Shown here: positions 42,911-54,743 of the stretch, in pieces
Position numbering within the stretch: the stretch's first letter is position 1
Layout: the number at the start of each line of letters is the position of its first letter
Origin: CAWFKS01 sp963816435
Lineage (GTDB): Bacteria > Pseudomonadota > Alphaproteobacteria > Rhizobiales > Rhizobiaceae
Direction of reading: 5' to 3'
Assembly: GCA_963816435.1 (NCBI GenBank)
Contig: CAWFKS010000012.1
Span: 1 to 64,000 of the forward strand
Length of the DNA stretch: 64,000 nucleotides
Position numbers and translations under genes: made by a program
Notes under the pieces: generated by a model
What the model saw: the letters and a program-made list of their open reading frames with translations, nothing else
Databases searched by the model: none
What the model was told of the DNA's origin: nothing

Positions 42911-43728
42911 CTCGAAGCGTCCGCGTTTTCGACCGGCGCGAAGACGACCATGCTGAGGTCGGAGCGGCCGTCGACGGCGAAGACCGATGTCTCGAAGACC
43001 ACGTCTCCCAGGCGCGGATGCCGGATGCGCTTCAGCCCGTTCTCCGGCGTACGCACGTCGCCTTCGTGCCACATGGCGGCGAATTCCGGGCTCGACCTGC
43101 ACAGATCGGCCACCAGCGGCTCGGCATCCGCCGTTGCGCCGGCGCGCGCGGCATCCATCTTGAAGGCGCCGATCACGAAGCGGCGATGCTCGCCCAGTCG
43201 CCGTAGGCGGCGCGCACGTCCGGATCGAGGAACAGGAACGCAGCGCATTGCGCTGTTCGGGCGGCATGGCGCCGAAGTCGGTCATCAGCACCGTGGCCGC
43301 CTCGTTCCAGGCGACGATGTCCCATGTGGCGGTGCGCAGAAAGGCCGGCCACGGATCGAGCCTGTCGATCAGACGCTGCAGGCGCGGCGTCACCTCGCCG
43401 TTGCCGCGGTAACGGGCCTTCGGGGGCCGCCCGACACCAAGCAGGAACAAGTGTCGCGCTCGAGATCGGTGAGCAGCATCGCCTTTGCGAGACGGTCGAG
43501 CACGTCGTCGGACGGCGCGCCGCCGCGCCCCTGCTCGAGCCACGTGTACCAGGCGGTACTGATATTCGCGCGCTGCGCTATTTCCTCGCGCCGCAGGCCG
43601 GGGGTGCGACGGCGCCTGGAAGGCAGGCCGAACGCGGTGGGGTCGAGCCGCGCGCGGCGCTCCCGCAGGAAGGCGCCCAACTCGTTTCCATCGGCGATCT
43701 CCTGGCTGACCGTGGTGACATCTTTCAT
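42907..43728 (-). CDS. helix-turn-helix regulator with MmyB-like ligand-binding domain, frameshifted
   Basis: About 274 residues. XRE-type HTH at the N-terminus (ELGAFLRERRARL, TPGLRREEIAQRANISTAWYTWLEQGRG), then the MmyB PAS-like domain (LIDRLDPWPAFLRTATWDIVAWNEAA, FVIGAFKMDAARA, GDVRTPENGLKRIRHPRLGDVVFE). Such regulators usually repress an adjacent SDR gene, which is what lies divergently at 43848. At least two frame breaks (near 43390 and 43240). Confidence 0.85.
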
Positions 43729-43731
43729 ACG

Positions 43732-43759
43732 ATAACGTCGACACTTTAACACCATAACG
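43732..43759. promoter_or_regulatory. ATAACG direct repeats between the MmyB regulator and the SDR gene
   Basis: ATAACG at 43732 and again at 43754, 22 bp apart, on the same face of the helix, in the only AT-rich spot of the divergent promoter region. They are a reasonable operator for the MmyB-type regulator. The left copy abuts its start codon. Confidence 0.4.
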
Positions 43760-43847
43760 CGACATGCGACCTACCGCCAGCAAGAAGCTCGGCATTCCGC
43801 GGATGCGGGCGCCGGGCCGGATGTCAGTCGAACCGATGGAGACGAGC

Positions 43848-44568
43848 ATGGCCAAAATGACGATGTCGCTGGAAGGCAGGCGGGTGGTGGTGATAGGCGG
43901 CGCGACCGGCATCGGTTTCGCCGTGGCCGAGCTGGCGCTCGCGCGGGGGGCCGAGGTGGTCGTCGCCTCCAGCCGCCGCGCGAACGTCGATGCGGCGGTG
44001 GCGCGGCTGGGCACCGCAACAGGTGGCACCATAGATCTTCGCGACGAGTGACGTCGCGCGCTTCTACAAATCCCTCGGCGCGTTCGACCAGTACGATCAC
44101 CGCCGGTGACTCGACGGGCACCATGTTCGGGGGCGTTCCGACCTCGATCTCGTCGCGGCGCGCGCCAGCCTGGACGTCCGCTTCTGGGGTTCGCTGACGG
44201 CCACCAAGCACGGAGCGCCACGATCGCAACTGGCCGGTCCATCACGCTCACCAGCGGCATGTTTGCGCATCGTCCCCGCGCGGGCACGGTGATGGCGACC
44301 CCGGCGGCGGCGCGATGGAGTTCCTGGCGCGCGCACTGGCCGCCGATCTCGGCGCCGCTGCGCGTCGACGCCGTGTCCCCGGGCTCGTGCTCACCGAGCA
44401 TGTCAGGCAGACCATGCCGGCCGAAACGGTCGAGGCGTATGTCGGAAACCTGCCGCTGCCGCGTGGCGCAACGCCGGCCGAAGCCGCGACCGCCTACGTC
44501 TACCTGATGATGGCGACTACGTGACCGGCCAGGTGCTTCCCGTCGACGGCGGCGCTTGCTCTGTCTGA
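43848..44568 (+). CDS. SDR-family oxidoreductase, multiply frameshifted
   Basis: About 240 residues over several frames. MSLEGRRVVVIGGATGIGFAVAELAL (nucleotide motif), LDVRFWGSLTATKHGA, then a SxxM region near LTSGMFAHRPRAGTV where the standard YxxxK is not seen, ETVEAYVGNLPLPRGATPAEAATAYVYLM, and GQVLPVDGGACSV at the end. This subclass often lacks YxxxK, so activity cannot be assumed. Divergent from its likely regulator at 42907. At least four indels. Confidence 0.78.
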
Positions 44569-44723
44569 CGGGTGCTCTCGTGCGACCCGCTGCCGCGCCC
44601 CCACATCCTCCGCGCGAAAATGTTCTTGAAATGTTCTTGCCGCACCGGAAATCATGTTTCAATGGCCGTGAAGCCGGCAGGGCGCAGGCGGCGCCCGCGC
44701 CGGCAAAAACGGGAGGGACGGGA

Positions 44724-46256
44724 ATGGTCGCACACGTCCGCACGGTAGCCTTTCAGGGCATCGAGGCCGTTCCCGTCGACGTGCAGGTCATGGTCGCGCC
44801 GGGCAAGATCGGCATGCACATCGTCGGCCTGCCCGACAAGGCGGTGGCCGAGAGCCGCGAGCGTGTGCAGGCCGCACTCCATGCTTCGGGCCTGTCCATG
44901 CCGCCCAAGAAGGTGACGGTCAATCTGGCGCCGGCCGACCTGCCCAAGGAGGGCAGCCATTACGATCTGCCGATCGCGCTCGGCCTGATGGCCGCGCTCG
45001 GCGCCGTGCCGGCCGATGCGCTCGCCGGCTTCGCGGTGCTCGGCGAACTGGCGCTCGACGGCACCATCGCGCCCGTCGCCGGCGCCTTGCCGGCCGCGAT
45101 CGGCGCCAACGCCATGGGGCTGGGCCTGATCTGCCCGCACGGGTCCGGCGCCGAGGCCGCGTGGGCCGGGCGATGTCGAGATCCTCGCGCCGCGCAGCCT
45201 GATCGCGATCGCCAACCATTTTCGCGGCACCCAGGTGCTGTCGCGGCCCGAGCCGGCGGTCCGGGCGCCGGCGCGCGACCTGCCGGACATGGCCGACATC
45301 AAGGGCCAGGAGAGCGCCAAGCGGGCGCTGGAGGTGGCGGCCGCCGGCGGCCACAATCTGCTGATGGTCGGCCCGCCGGGCGCCGGCAAGTCGATGCTCG
45401 CCCAGCGCCTGCCGTCCATCCTGCCGCCGCTGGCGCCGCGCGAACTGCTGGAAGTGTCGATGATCGCCTCCATCGCCGGCGAGCTGGCCGGCGGCAAGCT
45501 GTCGGACCGGCGGCCGTTTCGTGCGCCGCACCATTCGGCCTCGATGGCGGCGATGGTCGGCGGCGGCCTGCGGGTCAGACCGGGCGAGGTTTCGCTGGCG
45601 CATAATGGCGTGCTGTTCCTCGACGAACTTCCCGAATTCCCGCCCCTGTGCTCGATTCGCTGCGCCAGCCGATCGAGAACGGCGAATGCGCGATCGCGCG
45701 CGCCAACCACCGCGTCACCTATCCCGCCCGCATCCAGCTGGTGGCGGCGATGAATCCGTGCCGCTGCGGCATGGCCGGCGAGCCCGGCTATCGCTGCGCC
45801 CGGGGCCAGCGCTGCCAGGCCGACTATCAGGCCCGCATTTCCGGGCCGCTGCTCGACCGCATCGATCTCAGGATCGAGGTCGGCGCGGTGTCGGCCAGCG
45901 ACCTGATCCGCCCGGCCGCGGCCGAGACCAGCGCGGCGGTGGCCGAGCGGGTCGCCCGCGCCCGCGCCGTGCAGGAGGCGCGCTATGCCGCGCTCGGCCT
46001 GCCTGCGGGAACCACCAACGCGCATTGCTCGACCAGACTGGTCGAGGAGGTGGCCGCGCCCGATGCCGCGGGGCTGGCGCTGCTGCACGACGCCAGCGAC
46101 AAGATGGGCTTTTCGGCGCGCGCCTACCACCGCGTGCTCAAGGTGGCGCGCACGCTGGCAGACCTCGACGGGGCCGACCGGGTCGGCCGCATCCACCTCG
46201 CCGAGGCGATCTCCTATCGCATCGCCGGCGAAAGGCTGGCCCGCGCCGCAGGATGA
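44724..46256 (+). CDS. comM: YifB/ComM-family Mg-chelatase-like AAA+ ATPase, two frameshifts
   Basis: About 511 residues. An N-terminal Lon-protease-like domain (VDVQVMVAPGKIGMHIVGLPDKAVAESRERV, APADLPKEGSHYDLPIALG) is followed by the AAA+ Mg-chelatase core with Walker A VGPPGAGKSMLAQRLPS, HHSASMAAMVGGG, Walker B VLFLDELPEF, MNPCRCGMAGEPG and the C-terminal ARAYHRVLKVARTLADLDG. ComM is a hexameric helicase that extends branch migration in natural transformation. GGAGG precedes the ATG. Frame breaks near 45170 and 45655. Confidence 0.92.
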
Positions 46257-46378
46257 GCGCGGAGCCGCCCGGTCACAGGCAGCATGATCCGCCGTCATTC
46301 GGACTTATCGTGAAGCTGGCTAATCGTGACTTTGAGCCCGCGTTGGCAAGGGCGCTCGCGAGGCGGCTTGAGAATGGA

Positions 46379-46995
46379 CTACTTGTTGACGGAGCCGACC
46401 AGCACGTTGCGTTCGTCGATCAGGTCACCCAGCGGCCGGTGTGCTCGCTGGCCTGCCGCTTCAGGAAGCGGTAGGGCGTCTCGTCCCAGGGCTTCACGCT
46501 GTCGGTGAGATTGTCGAGGATGAAGTCGCCGCGGTCGGTGCGCAAGGTCAGCACCGCGTGGCCCTCGCCGTCCGGCTTGCGCACCACGGTGATCAGGAGG
46601 TCGGACAACGGGATGCCGGCTGCGACAGCTTGCGGCGCTTCAGCAGCACGTAGTCCTCGCAGTCGCCCCCGCCCTGGTCGGGATAGGCCCAGACCTCGTC
46701 CTTGCCGTAGATGTCGAAGTCGTTCATCGGCTTGATGGCCTTGTTGACCGCGACGTTGACCTGCACGATTTTGTTCCACATCGGGTTGTCAGCCGCTCGG
46801 GGCGGGTATCCGTCGTCCGGATCGAGCATTCGGCCGGATGCGCCTTGCAGAATTCGTAGTGGCCGATCGGCTGGGACGTCAGGCGCCCCGCCAGCTCCGC
46901 CGGCGCGGCACCGCCGATGCCAACGCCCGCGCCGATGCGCAGAACAGTGCCCCCAGAATGACTCGCGCGCCGACGCGCGTCGTGCTGACGCCCAT
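46379..46995 (-). CDS. bacterial transglutaminase-like cysteine proteinase (BTLCP), frameshifted
   Basis: About 205 residues. A hydrophobic secretory N-terminus (VGARVILGALFCASARALA) is followed by MWNKIVQVNVAVNKAIKPMND, the catalytic cysteine in DQGGGDCEDYVLLKRR, histidine in GEGHAVLTLRT, aspartate in FILDNLTDS, and a final WDETPYRFLKRQ with NVLVGSVNK. It is a periplasmic or surface peptidase of LapG-like type, which can release adhesins. At least three indels. Convergent with comM. Confidence 0.85.
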
Positions 46996-47142
46996 TTCGC
47001 CAAATCCCCCAATCGCCGCTTTTTTCTTTTGTTAAGGAAAAGTTAAGAGAGGAGGCCGCGACAAGTCAATGCGCGTCGCGCGTCAGTTCTGGCGGATGGT
47101 TACCGTCTGAGGCAACTGTGACCGACAACACACAGTTTCGTG

Positions 47143-48421
47143 TCACGCTGCGACAATCAGTTCGCCTCGAGCGCACCAGCCGCGGCTTCGCGCGGCTCTG
47201 GCGCCGCCCGAATGGGTGCGGATGAAGTCGATGATTCGCGGGACGATCTCGGCGCGGAAGCGCGATCCGTTGAAGACGCCGTAATGGCCGACCGGCGGCT
47301 GCACGTAATGCGCGCGCATGTCGTCGGGGATGTTGACGCACAGAGCCTGCGCGGCCTTGGTCTGGCCGACGCCGGAAATGTCGTCGTTCTCGCCCTCGAC
47401 GGTCAGCAGCGCGACGTTGCGGATCGCCGCGGGATCGACCTTCCGCCGCGATGCATCATCTCGCCCTTCGGCAGCGCATGGCGCATGAAGACGGTCTCGA
47501 CCGTCTGCAGGTAGAATTCGGCGGTCAGGTCCATCACCGCCAGATATTCGTCGTAGAATTCGCGGTGCTTCTCGGCCGAATCGCCGTCGTCCTTCACCAG
47601 GTGCATGAAGAAGTCCTTGTGCGCGATGATGTGCCGGTCGAGATTCATGCTCATGAAGCCGGACAGCTGCAGGAAGCCCGGATAGACGTCGCGCATGAAG
47701 CCGGGATCCGGCCACGGCACCTTCATGATGACATTGTCGCGGAACCAGTCGATGCCCTGCTCCTCGGCAAGCTGGTTGACGGCGGTCGGGTTGCTGCGCG
47801 TGTCGATCGGCCCGCCCATCAGCACCATGGTGGCGGGCGCGCAGCGTCGCCGTGCGCCTCCATCAGCGCGACGGCGGCCAGCACCGGCACCGAGGGCTGG
47901 CAGACCGCCATGACGTGCGTGTCCGGGCCGAGCGCGTGCAGCATGTCGATGACGTAGTCGATATAGTCGTCGAGATCGAATGGCCTTCGCCAGCGGCACC
48001 GTGCGCGCGTCGACCCAGTCGGTGATGTAGACGTCCATGCGCGGCAGCAACGCCTCCACCGTGCCGCGCAGCAGCGTCGCGTAGTGGCCCGACATCGGCG
48101 CGACGATCAGCAGCTTGGGTGGCGGCGGCCGGCGGGCAGGTCGCGCTTGAAATGGATCAGATTGCAGAACGGCCTCGACCAGACGATCTTCTCCGTCACC
48201 TTGACCGTCTGCAGTCGATCGAGGTCTCGTCGAGGCCGAAGGACGGCTTGGCGTAGCGGCGGGTCGTGCGCTCGAAGAGTTCCGCCGCGCCGCGGCCGAG
48301 CGGCCGACGGTGTCTGCGAGAGCGGGTTGAGCGGATTGGAGTAGAAGAGCCGCGTGGCATCGGCAAAGGCGCGGAAGGGCTGCAGCGCCGCATGGTTCAA
48401 TTCGTAGAGCTGATAAAACAT
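47143..48421 (-). CDS. phaZ: intracellular poly(3-hydroxybutyrate) depolymerase, multiply frameshifted
   Basis: About 425 residues. MFYQLYELNHAALQPFRAFAD, LLIVAPMSGHYATLLRGTVEALLP, YITDWVDARTVPLA, nucleophile motif HVMAVCQPSVPVL (cysteine in place of the lipase serine, as in PhaZa1 of Cupriavidus), VLMGGPIDTRSNPTAVN, and the PHB_depo_C domain with LLTVEGENDDISGVGQTKAAQ and PPVGHYGVFNGSRF (catalytic aspartate and histidine). It mobilises granule polymer to 3-hydroxybutyrate. At least four indels. The promoter has a TGC-rich inverted repeat like that of the phasin gene. Confidence 0.9.
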
Positions 48422-48483
48422 CGCTATGACCCCGCTGCCTCGGCCGGCCTGGTCGGGCCGCGCCGGTCGGGGCTGTTATTCAT

Positions 48484-48520
48484 GCAGCAAAAGTACTTGT
48501 CGCTTTGCTGCAATGCAATA
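48484..48520. promoter_or_regulatory. TGC-rich inverted repeat upstream of phaZ
   Basis: GCAGCAAA (48484-48491) and TTTGCTGC (48504-48511), immediately followed by AATGCAATA. The 8-bp arms with a 12-bp spacer and the TGCAATGCA run resemble PhaR binding sites and the repeats upstream of the phasin gene. Located 63-99 bp before the phaZ ATG. Confidence 0.5.
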
Positions 48521-48550
48521 CGCGTTCGGAGCCGTGCGGGTTCCTGAAGA

Positions 48551-48837
48551 TCAAACCCCTTCCACGATCACCATCTCGGCGTCGGCGACGGTCACGCGGA
48601 TCGCCTTGGCCGCCTGGTATTCGGGCGAATTGTAGCAGTCCTGGCCGCCTGCAAGGACGGGAACTCGATGACGACGTTGCGGGCGCGCCCCTTTCCCTCC
48701 ATCGCCTCGTAGGCGCCGCCGCGCGCCAGGAAATTCGCGCCGAACTCCTCGAATGCCGGCTTGGCGGTCGCGACATAATCCTTGTAGCGCTCGGGATCGC
48801 GCACATCGACACGGGCGATCCAGTATCCCTTGGCCAT
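48551..48837 (-). CDS. DUF1330-family protein, one frameshift
   Basis: About 95 residues. MAKGYWIARVDVRDPERYKDYV, FGANFLARGGAYEAMEGKGRARNVVIEFPS, then, after one indel near 48645, YNSPEYQAAKAIRVTVADAEMVIVEGV. A ferredoxin-like (dimeric alpha/beta barrel) domain of unknown function, common downstream of pyrF in rhizobia. A strong GGAGGAG site precedes the ATG. Confidence 0.88.
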
Positions 48838-48863
48838 GTTCTTCTCCTCCCGGTTTCGTTGTC

Positions 48864-49560
48864 TCAGGCTGTCTTCATTTCGGCCAGAATGCGCGGGCGG
48901 CGGCCTGCGCGTCATCCGCCTGCACGATCGGTCGGCCACCACGAGATGGCTGGCGCCGGCGCGGATGGCGTCGGCCGGCGTCATGACGCGCTTCTGGTCG
49001 CCGGCCGCCGCCGGCGGCCGGATGCCGGGCGTCACCACGGCCATGTCGGGCCCGACGATCCGCCGCACCGCCGCGCCTCGGCGGCCGAGCAGACGATGCC
49101 GCCCATGCCGGCTGCCACGCCTGCTCGGCCGCGCGCCACCAGCGTGTGCGGGTCGTATTCGTAGCCGGCGTCGATGATGTCGCCGTCGTCCATCGAGGTC
49201 AGCACCGTGACGCCGAGCAGGCAGGCCCGAGCCCCGCGCGGCCTCGACCGCCGCGCGCATCGCCTTGGGATAGGCATGCAGGGTCAGCATCGACACGCCC
49301 ATCCTGACGATGTTCTCGACGCCCTTGGCGACGGTGTTGTCGATGTCGAGCAGCTTCATGTCGAGGAAGACTCTGCTTGCCGTCGCCGACCAGCTCGCGG
49401 GCGAAATCCAGCCCGCCGGCAAAGGCGAGCTGATAGCCGATCTTGTAGAAGGAGACGTCGTCGCCGAGTTCGACCACCGCCTCGGCCTGCGTCACGGTGG
49501 CACGTCGAGGCCGACGATCAGGCGGTCGCGCATGTCGGTCCGCTCCAGTATCGTCGTCAT
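48864..49560 (-). CDS. pyrF: orotidine 5'-phosphate decarboxylase, multiply frameshifted
   Basis: About 232 residues. It makes UMP from OMP (EC 4.1.1.23). VSFYKIGYQLAFAGGLDF, the catalytic DxKxxD motif in FLDMKLLDIDNTVAKGVENIV, LLGVTVLTSMDDGDI, GIVCSAAEA, VVTPGIRPPAAAGDQKRVMTPADAIRAGASHLVV and the C-terminal ILAEMKTA. All conserved blocks are present but spread over at least five frame changes. The essential pyrimidine role argues that these are sequence errors. GAGGTGC precedes the ATG; the FMN reductase gene ends 5 bp upstream. Confidence 0.9.
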
Positions 49561-49565
49561 GCACC

Positions 49566-50160
49566 TCAGACCTCCAGCCTCGTCGACAGCTGCGTCGCCC
49601 GCTCGATCAGCGTGCGGCAACCGTCTCCATCTGATGCGCCAGCGTTCGTCCTGGAACGCGCCGTCCTCGTCGAAAGCCTCCTGCGCATGCGGCACCGAGC
49701 ATTGCGGCGTGATGATCTCGGCCCGGCAGTTCATCAGCACGGCGCGCAGATGATAGAGACCGCGAATGCCGCCGAAATGGCCGTCGGAGGACGAGCACAG
49801 CGCCGCAACCTTGCCGGGAAACGCATGCGCCGGCTGGCCGTCCCGCTGACGCGGCTCACCCAGTCGATCGTGTTCTTCAGCAGCGGCGGGATCGAGGCGT
49901 TGTATTCGGGCCTGGCGATCAACAGGCCGTCATGGGCAGCGATCAGCCGTGCGAGCTTCACGGCGTTTCGGGCATGCCCTTCTCCGCTCCAGATCCTCGT
50001 CCATGATCGGCAGCGGATAGTCGGCAAGCGAGATGCGGGTCACTTCGGCGCCTTGCAGCGCCAGTTCCTTCTGGCCGCGTCGGCGACTTCGCCGACAGGC
50101 GCCGGTGCGGATCGAACCGGCGAAGACAAGGATTCTCGGGGTGCTGATCGACCGCTCCAT
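49566..50160 (-). CDS. NAD(P)H-dependent FMN reductase family protein, multiply frameshifted
   Basis: About 198 residues of flavodoxin-like fold. PRILVFAGSIRTGA (phosphate loop), AEVTRISLADYPLPIMDEDLE, HDGLLIARPEYNASIPPLLKNTIDWVSRV (flavin motif), then a C-terminal segment ending TLIERATQLSTRLEV. It probably reduces FMN, quinones or chromate. At least three indels. Five bases before pyrF, same direction. Confidence 0.87.
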
Positions 50161-50170
50161 CGCTCAAGCG

Positions 50171-50821
50171 CTATAGGCGATATGCCGCTGAAAGCAAATC
50201 GCGCCTCGGCCAGCTGACGTCAGGAGCCTTGCTCGGGCGACCTCGACGATAGATCCAGACTGTGTCGGCGGAATGTTGCGGATGACGAAATCGAAGGGCT
50301 CGACCGTGTAGTGCCGCGCCCGGGCGGCACCGGCGAATCGGCCCGTAGGTGAACTGCACGACCGGCCGGCCGGCGGGAGGCGCTCGAGCAGGCCCTCGAG
50401 AAGGCGACCCGGGCGCCACCGGAAAGTTGAGCAGCGGCACGCCCGAAACCACGGCGTCGAAGTCAGCCGCGCGGATCGCCGAGCGTGGCGTCGAGGTCGA
50501 AGGCGTCGCCCTGGATCACGTTCACGCCGGGAAAGCGCCGCGCAGGTGGCGCACGAAATCGGGCGAGTATTCCACCGCGTAGAGATGCTCCGGCGGCACG
50601 CCGCGCTCAAGGATGGCCCGGGTGATGACGCCGGTGCCGGGGCCGAGCTCCAGCACGGGCAGGCCGGAGGCGGATCGATGACGGAGGCCATGCGCCGGGC
50701 CGTGACCGAGCTGGTCGGCACGATCGAGCCGACCGCCCTCGGCTTGTCGATCCAGCCCGAAAGAAGCGCAGTTCATCGTCGAAGCCGCGGCGACGGCCTT
50801 CAGGCCGGCGCCATGGGGCAT
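50171..50821 (-). CDS. pmtA: phospholipid N-methyltransferase (PmtA type), multiply frameshifted
   Basis: About 215 residues. It methylates phosphatidylethanolamine three times with SAM to phosphatidylcholine, a major membrane lipid of rhizobia. FDDELRFF near the start, IVPTSSVTARRMASVIDP, SAM motif VLELGPGTGVITRAILERGVPP, VEYSPDFVRHLRGAFP, FDAVVSGVPLLNFPVA, GRPVVQFTYGPI, and NIPP then VWIYRR near the end. At least five indels. An AGGAGA site precedes the ATG at 50821. Downstream of dnaJ, as in Sinorhizobium and Agrobacterium. Confidence 0.88.
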
Positions 50822-50908
50822 CCAATTCTCCTGTGCATGTGCCGGTGGGTTCCGGAACGCGTTGTCCGGCCAACCGGCTGGCGGGAAGGCGGGTCTCGGC
50901 CGGCTTCG

Positions 50909-52037
50909 CTATTCACCGAAGGATTCGAAGAAATCCTTCATGCGCGAGAAGAAGCCGCTCGATTGCGGGCTGTTCTCCTTCGACGACAGTGCTCGAATTC
51001 CTCAAGCAGTTCGCGCTGCCGCTTGGTCAGGTTTTGCGGCGTTTCCACCGCGATCTGGATGTAGAGATCGCCGATCTTCGGCTGGCGCAGCACCGGCATG
51101 CCCTTGCCCTTCAGCCGGAACTGGCGGCCGTTCTGGGTGCCTTCGGGCACCTTCACCCGGGTCTGCGTGCCGTCGAGCGTGGCGACCTCGAAGGCGCCGC
51201 CGAGCGCGGCCGTGGTCATCGAGATCGGCACCTTGCAGTAGAGGTCGGCGCCGTCGCGCTGGAAGAACTCGTGCGGCTTGACCGAGAGGAAGATGTAGAG
51301 GTCGCCGGACGGGCCGCCGCGCAAGCCCGCCTCGCCTTCGCCGGCGAGCCGGATGCGGGTGCCGTCCTCGATGCCGGCCGGGATGTTGACCGAAAGCGAG
51401 CGCTCCTCGGTGACGCGGCCCTGGCCGGAGCATTTCGGGCACGGATCGGTGATGGTCTGGCCGCGGCCGTGGCAGTGCGGGCAGGTGCGCTCGATGGAGA
51501 AGAAGCCTTGCGCGGCGCGCACGCGGCCCGAGCCCGAGCACATCGTGCAGGTCGCCGGCTGGGTGCCGGGCTTGGCGCCCGAGCCGGAACAGTCCGGCAG
51601 GTGATGGACGTCGGGACCCGGATCTGCGCCGTCTTGCCGGCGTAGGCCTCCTCGAGCGTGATCTCCATGTTGTAGCGCAGGTCGGCGCCGCGCTCGCGGC
51701 CGCCGGTCGAGCGGCGGCGCGCCGCCGCCCATCATCTCGCCGAAGATGTCCTCGAAGATGTCGGCGAAGCCGCCGGCGGGACGGAAGCCGCGAGCGCCCG
51801 CGCCCATGCCGCCATTTCTCGAAGGCGGCATGGCCGAAGCGGTCATAGGCGGCGCGCTTCTGCGGGTCCTTCAGGCACTCATAGGCCTCGTTGATTTCCT
51901 TGAACTTGTGCTCCGCACCGCGTGTCGGGGTTGCGGTCCGGGTGATACTGCATGGCGAGCTTGCGAAAGGCGCTCTTGAGTGCCTTGTCGTCGGCTGTGC
52001 GCTCGACTCCCAGCGTCTCGTAGAAATCAGCCTTCAT
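50909..52037 (-). CDS. dnaJ: chaperone DnaJ (Hsp40), multiply frameshifted
   Basis: About 376 residues. J domain MKADFYETLGVERTADDKALKSAFRKLAMQYHPDRNPD with the HPD triad, a Gly/Phe region (FADIFEDIFGEMMGGG), four CxxCxGxG zinc repeats (including CTMCSGSGRV, CPHCHGRGQ, CPKCSGQGR), client-binding domains and the end SSGFFSRMKDFFESFGE in a final frame. It hands substrates to DnaK and stimulates its ATPase. At least five single-base indels. It lies 196 bp downstream of dnaK, with a terminator between. Confidence 0.93.
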
Positions 52038-52183
52038 TCCCGTCCCTGGCTGTGCGATTCGCCCCGGCCCGACGCCCCTCGGCGCTCTGCATGTTTCCCG
52101 ATTTAGTGATGGACGGCGCAATGCCATAGGAATTAAGGCCGCCAGGGCAATTTTCCTGCGGTTTCTGCCGTTGCCCGCGGCGA

Positions 52184-52217
52184 AAGAAAAGGGCCGGCGG
52201 TGAGTAACCGCCGGCCC
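52184..52217 (-). terminator. rho-independent terminator between dnaK and dnaJ
   Basis: On the minus strand GGGCCGGCGG / CCGCCGGCCC with a 7-base loop, followed by TTTTCTTT. Strong. It implies that dnaJ has its own promoter or is read through at reduced level. Confidence 0.9.
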
Positions 52218-52233
52218 GATCGCGGCCCTCGCG

Positions 52234-54149
<1,916 letters not shown>

Positions 54150-54263
54150 TTTCTTCTCTCCTCTAAGCAGGCTGTCAGGACCCGTAAGGCGTTCCGCGAC
54201 GGCCCCTGTTCATATCAAGAATCGCCGCCTCGCCCGTGGAAGCAGGTCGGCGGCGTTGCGGCG

Positions 54264-54292
54264 TATATAAGAACAGCTATTTGCCGTGCAAG
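54264..54292 (-). promoter_or_regulatory. candidate sigma-32 (RpoH) promoter of dnaK
   Basis: On the minus strand CTTGCA, 15 bp, then CTTATATAC, about 115 bp before the dnaK ATG. This fits the alphaproteobacterial heat-shock pattern (CTTGAA with a CYTATAT-type -10). A GAGGAGAG ribosome site precedes the ATG. Confidence 0.55.
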
Positions 54293-54371
54293 TCGCCGCA
54301 GGGCGGCTTTGTTGGCTTGTGCGCTGAAATTTCCGGAGAATTTTGCCTTGCTCGGCGCAGGCGGCCCGTGC

Positions 54372-54743
54372 CTACTCGCGAAGGCCTGCCAGCCGCTCCA
54401 GCATCGGCCGCTGCAGCGCCGGCAGATGCGCCAGCGTCTTCAGTGCGACGTTGCGTAGCGGTGGGGAATGCGCGTCAGGCGCGAACGCGCCCTGGCGCTT
54501 GCCGCCATAGTGGAAGGCCACACCCTTCATCCTGGTGCCGCACCGGAAAAACTGTTCCGTCACGCCCGAAGGCTCCAGCAGGTCGAGGCTGTGGGGGCTG
54601 ATGCCGACCGCCTTCGACAGTTCCGTCAGGCCGGGATCGCGGTCGATGATGCGCGGCCACACGCCGCGACGTGCCAGTTCCAGCGCCGCCGCCAGCCCGG
54701 TGGGCCCGGCGCCGGCGACGAGAATGCCCGGCCCTTCGTTCAC
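54372..54743 (-). pseudogene. internally deleted FAD-dependent monooxygenase remnant
   Basis: 124 residues in one open frame. It opens as a full FAD_binding_3 monooxygenase (ILVAGAGPTGLAAALELARRG, the dinucleotide GxGxxG; DPGLTELSKAVGISPHSLDLLE; GVAFHYGGKRQGAF) and then jumps straight to a typical C-terminal end (SPPLRNVALKTLAHLPALQRPMLERLAGL). The central 250 or so residues, including the DG motif and substrate region, are missing. Its GTG start overlaps the DUF421 stop (GTGA). It is unlikely to be active. Confidence 0.7.

Noticed and set aside
42665..46256. A defence or toxin-antitoxin system between gshB and comM
   Set aside because: The genes are a DUF1413-like protein, an MmyB-type regulator, an SDR and ComM; none belongs to a known defence family and the arrangement is explained by a regulator/SDR pair.
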